Origin: Woeseiaceae bacterium
GTDB lineage: Bacteria > Pseudomonadota > Gammaproteobacteria > Steroidobacterales > Woeseiaceae
DNA: 64,000 nt
Direction: 5' to 3'
Assembly (NCBI GenBank): GCA_030065915.1
Contig: JASJCQ010000003.1
Coordinates: 62,001 to 126,000, forward strand
Part shown: positions 34,963-43,900 of the stretch, one piece after another
Position numbering within the stretch: the stretch's first letter is position 1
Layout: each line of letters starts with the position of its first letter
Notes under the pieces: generated by a model
Databases searched by the model: none
Told to the model about the DNA's origin: nothing
Seen by the model: the letters and a program-made list of their open reading frames with translations, nothing else
Program-made: the position numbers and the translations under genes

Positions 34963-36000
34963 ATGAGACACAGCCTTAAAGCCACAATTAATGACGTCGC
35001 CAATCTTGCCGGCGTATCGATCAAGACCGTTTCTCGCGTCGTCAACAACGAACCGAATGTTCGCAGCGACACGCGCGACCGCGTGGAAAAGGCGATCGCC
35101 GACCTGAGCTACCGCCCGAACGTGTCCGCAAGAAACCTCGCGAGCGACCGGGCGCGATTGATAGTGCTGGTCTACGACGACCCGGCCGCCTACGAGGCGC
35201 CCAGCTCGGGCTACGTCACCAAGATGCAGGAAGGCGCATTGCTCGCGTGCAAGGACGCCGGCTATGAGTTGCTGATCCAGCCATGCAATTACCGCGAGAG
35301 AGGGCTATCGGAACAACTTCGACGACTCGTGGAGTATGCAAGACCGTCCGGCGTAGTTATCGCGGCACCGCTGTCGAATATGCCGAGGATCGTCAAGGCG
35401 ATCGACGAGACAGGCGTTCCGTTCGTGACCGTTTCGCGCGGACAGAAAAGCCGGCGCCACTTCTCGGTGGCCACGAATGACAGGGAAATCAGCAAGGAGA
35501 TGACCTTGCACCTCGTGTCAGAGGGTCACAAGCGCATCGCGTTTATTTGCGGTAACCCGGAGCATGCGGCGGTCGCCAACCGCTTCGACGGCTACAAGGA
35601 TGGACTCGAGGAGGCGGGAATAAAATTCACTTCGAAGTATGTTTGCGAAGGCGATAACTCGATCGGCTCCGGCGAAAAGGCCGCGATGAAGCTATTGAGC
35701 CTGGCCGATCCGCCGACCGCGGTCTTCGCGGCGAACGATGACATGGCCGCCGGCGTCATGCGTGCGGCCGCCAAGCGCGGCCTCACAGTGCCCGACGACC
35801 TGTCGGTCGCCGGCTGTGATGACATATCGTTGGCACGACAGGTGTATCCGGCGCTGACGACGATACGTCAGCCGTTTGCCGAGATGGTACAGGCGGCGAC
35901 ATCGGCACTGATCGAGAAGAAACTGCCGCCCGGCCAACTGGAACTTGTTCCCGGCAGCCTGTCGGTTCGAGGCAGTACGGGGCCGGCACCCAAGTCCTGA
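34963..36000 (+). CDS. LacI-family transcriptional regulator of the glucan locus
   Basis: A 345-residue regulator. The N-terminal LacI helix-turn-helix is clear (TINDVANLAGVSIKTVSRVV, then hinge SYRPNVSARNLAS), followed by a periplasmic-binding-protein-like effector domain (IAFICGNPEHAAVANRFDGY, PTAVFAANDDMAAGVMRAA). It is the last gene of the right arm, 109 bp after GH17, in a gap that holds an imperfect hairpin (34865-34908). It probably binds the palindrome at 28526-28539. Confidence 0.92.
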   Translation: MRHSLKATINDVANLAGVSIKTVSRVVNNEPNVRSDTRDRVEKAIADLSYRPNVSARNLASDRARLIVLVYDDPAAYEAPSSGYVTKMQEGALLACKDAGYELLIQPCNYRERGLSEQLRRLVEYARPSGVVIAAPLSNMPRIVKAIDETGVPFVTVSRGQKSRRHFSVATNDREISKEMTLHLVSEGHKRIAFICGNPEHAAVANRFDGYKDGLEEAGIKFTSKYVCEGDNSIGSGEKAAMKLLSLADPPTAVFAANDDMAAGVMRAAAKRGLTVPDDLSVAGCDDISLARQVYPALTTIRQPFAEMVQAATSALIEKKLPPGQLELVPGSLSVRGSTGPAPKS

Positions 36001-36039
36001 ACGTTTCGCCCTAGGATGCTCGGGCGTTCGACGCGTTTT

Positions 36040-37032
36040 CTATAGGACGACCATGAGTTTCCCGGTGTTACCGCCGGTGAACAGCAGGTTGATGCCCTCG
36101 ATGGCACTGGTCAGGCCCTCGAGTTTGTGTGCCCGGTACTTGAGCTTGCCCGCCTGGTAGTAGGCCGTCAGCGCCGCGGTCATCTTTGGGATGTTGTCCC
36201 AGTGATCCGGCATCGCGAATCCCTGGATGGTCAATCGACGCTTGATGACATTGATCCAGTTCGGACCGGGTGACGGCTGGTCGGTGTTGTAATCCGCGAT
36301 CATGCCGCAGACGATGATGCGGCCGTGCGCATTCATGCGATTGAACACGGCATGCTGTACCGGCCCTCCCGTATTCTCGAAGTACAGGTCGACGCCATCC
36401 GGCGTCGCCTCGATCAGTTGCTGCTGCATGGAATCCGACTTGTAGTTGATCGCCTTGTCGAATCCGAGTTCGTCCTCCAGCCAGCGGCACTTGTCGTCGG
36501 TGCCCGCCGTGCCGACGACGCGCAGGCCTTCCGCCTTGCCGATCTGGCCAACCATCGAGCCAACGGATCCCGCTGCGCCAGACACAACGAGCGTCTCTCC
36601 CGCCTTCGGTTTTCCGATCTCGACGAGCCCCTGGTAAGCCGTCATACCGGGTAATGTCAGCACGCACAGCACGGCCTCCTCACTGATGCCGGGCGGTAGC
36701 GTCTGCAAACCCTGGCCGTCGCTGACCGCATATTCGGTCCAGCCCAGCATGCCCCAGACACGGTCACCAACCTTCAGCGTATCGTGCCGCGATTCTACGA
36801 CTTCGCCGCAGCCGCCGGACCGCATGATCTCGCCGAGCTCGACGGGCGGGATGTAGCTGTTCCTGTCCTCGGTCATCCATCCCTTCATCGCCGGGTCCAG
36901 CGACATGTGCGTCTGCCGGATCAGCACCTGGCCGTCTTCGAGCTCTGGCGTTTCCAGTGTTACTGCTTCGAAGATATCGGGCGTGATTGTGAGTCCGGGC
37001 CGCTTGACCAGCTTTACCGCTGTGTATTGCAT
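36040..37032 (-). CDS. NADP-dependent medium-chain oxidoreductase (CurA/YncB type)
   Basis: A 330-residue zinc-independent MDR-family protein of the leukotriene B4 dehydrogenase/YncB type. Its motifs include SLDPAMKGWM near the N-terminus, VSGAAGSVGSMVGQIGKAEGLRVVG for NADP binding, and FENTGG. Members reduce alpha,beta-unsaturated ketones and aldehydes. It converges with the LacI gene across 39 bp and is not obviously linked to the glucan locus. Confidence 0.9.
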   Translation of the reverse strand: MQYTAVKLVKRPGLTITPDIFEAVTLETPELEDGQVLIRQTHMSLDPAMKGWMTEDRNSYIPPVELGEIMRSGGCGEVVESRHDTLKVGDRVWGMLGWTEYAVSDGQGLQTLPPGISEEAVLCVLTLPGMTAYQGLVEIGKPKAGETLVVSGAAGSVGSMVGQIGKAEGLRVVGTAGTDDKCRWLEDELGFDKAINYKSDSMQQQLIEATPDGVDLYFENTGGPVQHAVFNRMNAHGRIIVCGMIADYNTDQPSPGPNWINVIKRRLTIQGFAMPDHWDNIPKMTAALTAYYQAGKLKYRAHKLEGLTSAIEGINLLFTGGNTGKLMVVL

Positions 37033-37148
37033 CGTTCTTCCTTTGGCTGTTGGGTCGGCCGAATGACCGGGGTCGCTAGTTTATCGCTAGCGCGCGAATT
37101 TGACCGGATTTTATCTCGGGGCATCGGACGCCCGATTGCAGAGACTCG

Positions 37149-38087
37149 TCACTGGCCGGCCGGGCGTGGCTCCACTTTGTACTCGAGAACCAGATAGTCC
37201 GCCTTTTTTAAAAACAGAAAACGACGTCGTTTGCACGGTCGCAAGCTCACCCTCGCTCGCTGCTCGACGCCAATGTTGCTGAACCCGGCCGTGTCCTGGC
37301 GAGTCGCGACACAGGCAAACTCGGCGCCGTCGTCCGAGTGCAGCGTGAAGAAGACGTCTTCGTCACTACCGGCCAGTGACCCCATGTCGCCGACAATTGT
37401 ATCCGGGCCGGTGGGCGCCACTGCCGGCGCAGCGAGCTCTTCCGCCGTCGCGTTTTTGAGGTAGTCCGGCAAAACTCCTATCGCGTCTGCCGGCGGCTCC
37501 CGGCGCGTCATGCATTCATGCTCAAGAACGAATTCGCCTACCTGTAACCCGGCCACATAGTCAGCGAGGTACTCCGTGATGCTGTTCGCCAACACACGGT
37601 GGCTGCAAGCCTCCGGATACACTTCGATCACCTGACCAGCGATGCCGCCCGGTGCCGGGTCGAGGTCGATATAACGATGCACATCCCCGTTCGATGAAGA
37701 CAGAGGAATCCACTGCACTGAAAAAGGATGCGGCTTCACGGGCCCTTCTACGGTGATGACGGTGTCCTCGATTTCCTCGCGCCAGCGCGCGAAGTCATCC
37801 ACCGGTTTCGCGTCGGCGAAACTCTTCATCGTGTTGAAGTGATTGAGCGCCTCCTCGAGCGGGAAGAACCAGTGGCCGTCGTCGAGAACGCTCGGCACAT
37901 CGAGATCGCTTCCGTCGGCGAGCCTGTACAACGCGCGATGGTCATCCGGCAGGCCCAGGCCAATGGCGGCCGAGAACGCGTCCAGATCGTTATCGCTCGC
38001 CGGTGCGCGCAGTGCTGTGATTGTTTCAGGCCGGTGCTCCCCGAACCATGACAGCAGTTGCTGCCATGAATCCTGCAGTGTCGTCAT
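37149..38087 (-). CDS. SMI1/KNR4 (SUKH)-domain protein
   Basis: A 312-residue soluble protein. Residues 10-180 match the SUKH fold (LGLPDDHRALYRLADGSDLDVPSVLDDGHWFFPLEEAL, then a conserved WIPLSSSNGDVHRYIDLDPAPGGIAGQVIEV). The C-terminal third has no family I recognise. SUKH proteins are often immunity proteins for polymorphic toxins, but no toxin gene is next to it, and SUKH also occurs in housekeeping roles. Confidence 0.75.
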   Translation of the reverse strand: MTTLQDSWQQLLSWFGEHRPETITALRAPASDNDLDAFSAAIGLGLPDDHRALYRLADGSDLDVPSVLDDGHWFFPLEEALNHFNTMKSFADAKPVDDFARWREEIEDTVITVEGPVKPHPFSVQWIPLSSSNGDVHRYIDLDPAPGGIAGQVIEVYPEACSHRVLANSITEYLADYVAGLQVGEFVLEHECMTRREPPADAIGVLPDYLKNATAEELAAPAVAPTGPDTIVGDMGSLAGSDEDVFFTLHSDDGAEFACVATRQDTAGFSNIGVEQRARVSLRPCKRRRFLFLKKADYLVLEYKVEPRPAGQ

Positions 38088-38213
38088 GTCCTGTACCTGT
38101 CCGCTCGGGCAGCAACGCTGGCCTCGACCTGCCAGCCAAGCATTGATGCACTTATCGATAAGCCGTTGATTCTGTTAGAGTATCAGCTTGTCTCCGACAT
38201 GCAAGGAAGGTTC

Positions 38214-38924
38214 ATGTCCGCTCGACGAGTGTTATTTGTGCTGACCGGCCACGACCGGCTTGGTGACGCCAAAGACGACCTGGCAGAGAAGACCGGTTTT
38301 CACCTCTACGAGGCCGCTAAACCGTGGGTCATGCTGAGAGATGCCGGGTTCGAGACTGTCCTCGTGACTCCGACGGGCGGCCCGGCGCCGATCGACCCGA
38401 GCTCGGCAGATTACGACAACGAGGACTGCCAGCGCTTCCTGGCTGATCCGGACGTCAAGAGCGCGCTTGAGCAATCGCTCGCTTTGCACGACGTCGACCT
38501 CGACGACTTCGACGCGATCTACTTCCCGGGCGGTCACGGTACGATGTGGGATCTTCCGACCGATGTGTCGGTGAGCGCCGCGGTTATCTCCATGTATGAA
38601 CGCGGCAAGGTCATCGCCGCCATCTGCCACGGGCCCGCCGCACTGGTTAACGCGAAATGCCCTGACGGGCGCTGGCTCGTGGATGGCAAGACGGTTTCCG
38701 CATTTACCGATGAAGAAGAACGCGCGACCGGCAAAGACACGCTGATGCCATTCGCGCTGTCATCAACGCTTGCAGAACGCGGCGCGAGGCTAAAGTCAGA
38801 AACCAATTTTGAAGCCTGCGTCTCTGTGGACGGGCAACTCGTGACGGGCCAGAACCCTGCCTCGGCGGAAGGCGTCGCTGAGGCGATTCGTCAACTCGTG
38901 GAGAAGCAATCGGCGGCCGCATAG
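38214..38924 (+). CDS. DJ-1/PfpI-family (Hsp31-type) glyoxalase-chaperone
   Basis: A 236-residue class I glutamine amidotransferase-like protein. The nucleophile elbow AAICHGPAALVN carries the reactive Cys, with the partner Glu-type segment GGHGTMWDLP. Hsp31-like members are glutathione-independent glyoxalases or stress chaperones. I use the ATG at 38214, preceded by AAGGAAGG; the frame reaches back to 38166 with no better site. Confidence 0.85.
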   Translation: MSARRVLFVLTGHDRLGDAKDDLAEKTGFHLYEAAKPWVMLRDAGFETVLVTPTGGPAPIDPSSADYDNEDCQRFLADPDVKSALEQSLALHDVDLDDFDAIYFPGGHGTMWDLPTDVSVSAAVISMYERGKVIAAICHGPAALVNAKCPDGRWLVDGKTVSAFTDEEERATGKDTLMPFALSSTLAERGARLKSETNFEACVSVDGQLVTGQNPASAEGVAEAIRQLVEKQSAAA

Positions 38925-38962
38925 ACGTGGCCTGTGCAGCGATCGTTCAAGGCGAACGCCAA

Positions 38963-39823
38963 TCAACTGCGGCTTCCACCCAGGGACAAAACTCGCTGAA
39001 TGCCGAACGACACGGGGACAGCGGCCAGGCACACGAACAAGGGTGTCGTAGGCCACGCCGAAGCTCCCGCCGTCAGCAGAAACTGGGCACCTGCGAGCAG
39101 GCCGATGCCGAGGCCCGCATTGACGCGCACGGCCACTAATCTGTCTGGTGACACGTCGCAAACCGAGGTCGGGTATTTTGTCTTCGCCATCACCAGGGCA
39201 GCAGCAACCGCCATTGCACCGAAACCCACCCACGCCTCGAACGACTGATCAGCGGAAACCACGCTGTCGATACCCTGCCACGAGAAAGCACCTGCACAGA
39301 CACCTGCAGCGACGTAGTGCAGTTTCGTACCATTAGGCAGCATCGCATCAATGACAAATGCCAGTCCGGCGACGATCAACAGCAGCGGCAGGTCCATCGA
39401 GTACGCTGCAAAGACGGACAGCCCCAGCACGGATACCGTATCGAAGGGTCTCGCGGTCAGGCCGGTCGACTGGTTCACGATGCGAACGAGAAACAGCACG
39501 GCAAACCCAAGCAGCACAGAGCTCGGACCCAGGAACAGACTCACCGGCCAGGCAATGAACAGAGCAAGGAAAGCGGCCGCGTCGTCGTCGGGTGCGAGTT
39601 CCCGGGTCAGCGCCCAGGACACGAAACTGACCAGCAGCGCATTGATCGCCGCAGTCGCCGGGCTCAAGCCAATCACGTCCGCCGTGGCAAGCGCGGCGCT
39701 GGCTACTACGAGCATGGGCATGGCCAGCAGCAGCGCCCGGTTGGTAGGGAACGCCGGATCCACAGGACGCGCGATCGACGTAAAGCGGTAGACACCGCTC
39801 AGGTTTTCTCGATCAGCCGCCAT
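38963..39823 (-). CDS. Polytopic membrane protein of unknown function
   Basis: A 286-residue protein with about eight hydrophobic helices and a short N-terminal cytoplasmic stretch. I recognise no family motif. It follows a 38-residue membrane peptide gene by 18 bp on the same strand, so the pair probably forms a small operon. Function unknown. Confidence 0.6.
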   Translation of the reverse strand: MAADRENLSGVYRFTSIARPVDPAFPTNRALLLAMPMLVVASAALATADVIGLSPATAAINALLVSFVSWALTRELAPDDDAAAFLALFIAWPVSLFLGPSSVLLGFAVLFLVRIVNQSTGLTARPFDTVSVLGLSVFAAYSMDLPLLLIVAGLAFVIDAMLPNGTKLHYVAAGVCAGAFSWQGIDSVVSADQSFEAWVGFGAMAVAAALVMAKTKYPTSVCDVSPDRLVAVRVNAGLGIGLLAGAQFLLTAGASAWPTTPLFVCLAAVPVSFGIQRVLSLGGSRS

Positions 39824-39841
39824 TGCGTGTGAACGGTTCTG

Positions 39842-39958
39842 CTACGTGCCGATAACGACGAAGATTGCAACGCCGAGCAGGATAAGCGCAGCGGTAAACG
39901 GAAAGAGGATCCGACGTATGCCGGGGCGCTTGAAGACTTTCTGGAATGGAATAGGCAT
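39842..39958 (-). CDS. 38-residue single-helix membrane peptide
   Basis: A short frame encodes a basic N-terminus (MPIPFQKVFKRPGIRR), one hydrophobic helix (about 17-37, ILFPFTAALILLGVAIFVVI) and a TAG stop. AAGGAAGAG lies just before the ATG at a normal distance. It is 18 bp upstream of a polytopic membrane protein gene on the same strand. The positive-inside pattern and ribosome site favour a real small protein; no family is recognised. Confidence 0.6.
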   Translation of the reverse strand: MPIPFQKVFKRPGIRRILFPFTAALILLGVAIFVVIGT

Positions 39959-40146
39959 TTGCTCTTCCTTTTATCGGTAATTCCGAACGACAGCTCGAGT
40001 CGAGCGCTTTGGCGTCCGAAACGAGATGACAAGATATAGGGGAAATTGTCTCACCGTATGGCACCGCAAACGGAAATCGATACTTTTGGAAACATGCATG
40101 TCGCTCGGATGCCCTTTGGCTATGCGATTGCGTTGTCCCGGCACGG

Positions 40147-40938
40147 CTATTTCGACTGGCACTTCGGACACCAGTAGGTGCCGCGGTGGTGTCTGCCCAG
40201 TCGCTGCGTTCGAATGCGCGTCCGGCATCGGTGGCAAGGCTTGCCATGACGGTTGTAGACCCACAAGCGGCCGGCGGCGTCCTTTTCGAACCGGGTCACA
40301 CGTTTACCGCCGCCCAGGTTCTTTTTTAAGAGATCCGCAGCGAGTTCGAAACATCGCTCAAGCTCCTCGTCGGTCACCTGTCCGAGTGTCAGGGTCGGCG
40401 ACAGCGAGAGGATGAACAACACCTCTGACTTGTAGACGTTGCCGACTCCACTCGCGACACGCTGATCGAGAAGCACATCGGCCAGCAACGCGTCACCATC
40501 GCAGATCTCACGTGCCCGCTCGACAACCCTGGCCGGATCGACATCATCGGCGATCAGGTCAGGACCCAGGCGAGTCCTTGTGATTGCACGACGCACACTC
40601 GGCGTCTTGATCAGCTCGACTTCCTTAGCGTTGAAACACACGTAATCCTCGCCGTTGACCCTGAGCCTGAGCGATGCCCGGCTGCGCGGTTTCTTCCAGG
40701 CTTCATTCGGCGCATAGCGATGCCAGGAGCCGTACATGCCTAGATGGCTGCGTATCGCGAGTCCGTTGTCGAGTTCGAAGAACAGGTGTTTGCCGCGCGC
40801 GACGACACTCTGGATTCGCGCGAATGTGCACTGGTCTGCTCCGCTGATATCAGACATGTGAACGTCTTCGATAACGTGACTGGACAGTCGCGGTGCAAGG
40901 TAGTTGGCGACTTTGTGAATAGTATCTCCCTCAGGCAC
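40147..40938 (-). CDS. nei: Fpg/Nei-family DNA glycosylase (endonuclease VIII type)
   Basis: A 263-residue base-excision repair enzyme. The mature N-terminus PEGDTIHK carries the catalytic Pro and Glu of the Nei type. The helix-two-turn-helix DQRVASGVGNVYKSEVLF and a C-terminal zinc finger (CHRC...CPKC) are intact. It removes oxidised pyrimidines and cuts abasic sites. It overlaps the lhr stop by 8 bp. The lhr-nei pairing is also known in Mycobacterium (Rv3296-Rv3297). Confidence 0.9.
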   Translation of the reverse strand: MPEGDTIHKVANYLAPRLSSHVIEDVHMSDISGADQCTFARIQSVVARGKHLFFELDNGLAIRSHLGMYGSWHRYAPNEAWKKPRSRASLRLRVNGEDYVCFNAKEVELIKTPSVRRAITRTRLGPDLIADDVDPARVVERAREICDGDALLADVLLDQRVASGVGNVYKSEVLFILSLSPTLTLGQVTDEELERCFELAADLLKKNLGGGKRVTRFEKDAAGRLWVYNRHGKPCHRCRTRIRTQRLGRHHRGTYWCPKCQSK

Positions 40939-43900
40939 GACCCGCTCCCGCCGCGCTGAACGGCTGTATGTCGATCAGTCCGCGATAGTCGGCCGCAAAA
41001 CCCGCCGCCTTGAACACATCGGCAAGCGGCGACGACAGCACGTTCTCGCCGTCCAGTTTCTCGATGACGAGGGTGCTGCGCTTACCCTTCATCGGCACGC
41101 GCCGAAGCGCCTCGATCGCCGCCGCGAGCGCCGCGTCCTCATCGTTCAGCGTCGACGGGAACGTAATCAACGCACGCCCTCGACTGCCGACATAGAGAAT
41201 CGGCCGTCCGTGGGCGATCAACACCCAGGCGCCGGCAACGCGTCGCGGTTTCGCAAGCTCCTCGTTCGCGGCCATGGGCCACGGCAACGTCGAACCGAAT
41301 GGGTTGGCCGGATCCATGGCCGCAATGACAGCGACGTCGTCCGCGCAAAGCTGCGACTCCCTGTCTTCGGACACATCCTTACAGTCGCGCAGCCGATCGA
41401 CCGCGCCCGCGTAGGCGAACTGCGCACCGTCGAGACCCTCAACGAAGTAGCCGCGCTTGATCCGCCCCTGCTCTTCCATTTCGCGCAAGACCTTGTAGAT
41501 GGCACCGTAGCCGGGGCCCTCTGCGCTACGGCGACTGACGATACCGTAGCGGTCGAGCAGCAATCGCGCTCTCGCAACGGCCTGCTGCGTCGGACTGATG
41601 TCCCGCCTCACGAGGCTGCTGACAAGCGACCAACGGCCGCCGGCAACGACCGTAGTCGCCCGGCCACGTCGCGGCGCTGACCGGGACAGGCCGCGCAACG
41701 GCGCGAAGGTATCGTTGGTCACCTGGCCGGCCCAGACCAGCCGCCACAGTGCATCGCGGATTTCCTTGGCCGACGCGTCGGCGACCTTGTCCCGGACATG
41801 GTCTTCAATCTCGATGGCAAATGACGCGCCGCGGCTGGCGAGCCGGTCGAGGATGGCCAGTTCGCAGTCGTCATCCGTTTCGAAATCCTCAACACTGAGC
41901 AGGTCACCGACCTGCTCCCGCAGGTACAGTGAGATGCGCCCGTCCTTCGCGCCCGCCGCGCCACGGCCGACCCAGACGACCTCGCCCGATGCTGCCATCA
42001 TGTCCAGCGTGTCGAGGCGGAAGTCGGCAACGCGCGACGGCAGTATCGAACCCGACAGCAACGACCACGGCACCGGGTAGTCCTGCAGCTGAGCCACGAC
42101 TTCTTTCAACCGCTCCGGTCCGCGAAGCCCATCGCCAATGCCGTGCCACTGCGGCAGGAACAGCGCGTAGGCCGATGCGTCAACGGCCGCGACCTCATCG
42201 CGCAGCGCGGCGAGGTTGCGCCGCTTCAGGCGCCTTAAGACCTCAGCATCGCACCAGTCCAGCTCGGCGCCGCCAGGCCGAATCTCTCCGCGGACGAGCA
42301 CGCCGCGCTGCTCGAGCAGTTCGAGCGTGGGCTCGATCTGTGCGACACGCAGGTCGTAGCGGGTCGCCATATCGCGCGACAGGAAGGGGCCTCGATGTCG
42401 CGCGAACCGTCGGGCGATTTCCACAAGGCCGCTGTCGACTTTCTCGAGAAAACTGTCCGGCAAACCGGTAGGCGGTACAACGCCGAGCGCGTCGCGATAC
42501 AGCCCGGCATCCTCGGCGGCGATGAAGCGCTCCTCGCCGGCGATCTGCACCCTCGCCGCGCGGCGCTGGGATTGCAGCACTTCGAGCCAGGCGGCCGCAT
42601 CCCGGCTTGCGCGAAGCACGAGTTCATCTTCGTTCAGGTCACCGAGCCGCCGGAGCACATCGTGCAGGTCATCGGCGTCGGCCGCCCGCCGGCCTTCGGC
42701 AACGAACTGCAACTCGTCTTCGAGCTTCGCCAGTACGGCCGCATCAATGAGGTCGCGCAGCTCCGCTTGCCCGAGCAATTCACCGAGCAGCGCGCGATCG
42801 AGGGTCAGTGCCTGCGCCTTGCGCTCCGCCAGCGGCGCGTCCTGTTCATACAGGTAGGCGGCGACGTAGGCGAAGACCAGCGAGCGAGAGAACGGCGATG
42901 CCGTTCGTGTCTCTACACTGTCGACAACAATGTTGCGTTTTCGGATGTCATCGAGCAGATGTTTCAGGCCCGGCAAGTCAAAGACGTCACCCAGCGCCTG
43001 TCGGTAGGTTTCGATGACAATCGGGAAGTTCGGGTAACGCTGGACGGTGGCGAGCAGGTTCTGTGCCTTGAGGCGCTGCGCCCATAACGGGGAGCGCTGA
43101 CCCGGCCGGCGCCTCCTGAGCAGCAACGATCGCACGGCGTTCTCACGAAACAGACCTGCAAACATCGACGTGCTCGCGAGTTGCTCGGTCACGAGTTCGT
43201 CGAGCTCCTCGGGGTCCGGAATCAGCAGGTCGATATCCGGCAACTCTTCCGTGTCGGCAAAACGCAGCACGATGCCGTCGTCGGTATACATGACCTGTAT
43301 TTCGTAGCCACTCGCACTTGTTAGCTGTCGTTGTAACGCCATCGACCACGGCGCGTGAATGCGCGCACCGAACGGCGTCAGGATGCAGATACGCCAGTCA
43401 CCGAGCTCATCACGAAAACGCTCGATCGTGATCGCGCGATCGGTGGGCAGCGTGCCGGTCTCGCGACGTTGTTGCGCGATATAGGCAGCAAGATTCTGCG
43501 CGGCAAAATCGTCCAGCGTCGTGTGTTTGAGCAACCAGTCGGTCGCCTTTTGTTCACCGAAGCGTCCGACCTTGCGCAGGAAGGCGCCGATCGCGCGACC
43601 GAGTTCGATCGGTCGACCGGGGCCATCGCCTCTCCAGAACGGCAGCCGGCCGGGCTCGCCGGGGGCCGGTGACACGATGACGCGATCGCGTGAGATCGTC
43701 TCGACCCGCCAGGTACTCGCGCCAAGCGTGATGTTGTCTCCCGGGCGCGTCTCGTACACCATCTCCTCGTCGAGCTCTCCGACGCGAGGGCCGCCCTCAC
43801 CGAGATGAACGCCAAATGCGCCCCGGTCCGGAATGGTCCCGGCATTCATGCGCGTCACCAGTGCGGCGCCACGACGTGGCGACAGCCGGTCCTCCGCGCG

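Noticed and set aside
37149..38087. SUKH protein as toxin-immunity partner
   Set aside because: No polymorphic toxin, Rhs repeat or secretion gene lies next to it, so an immunity role is not supported.
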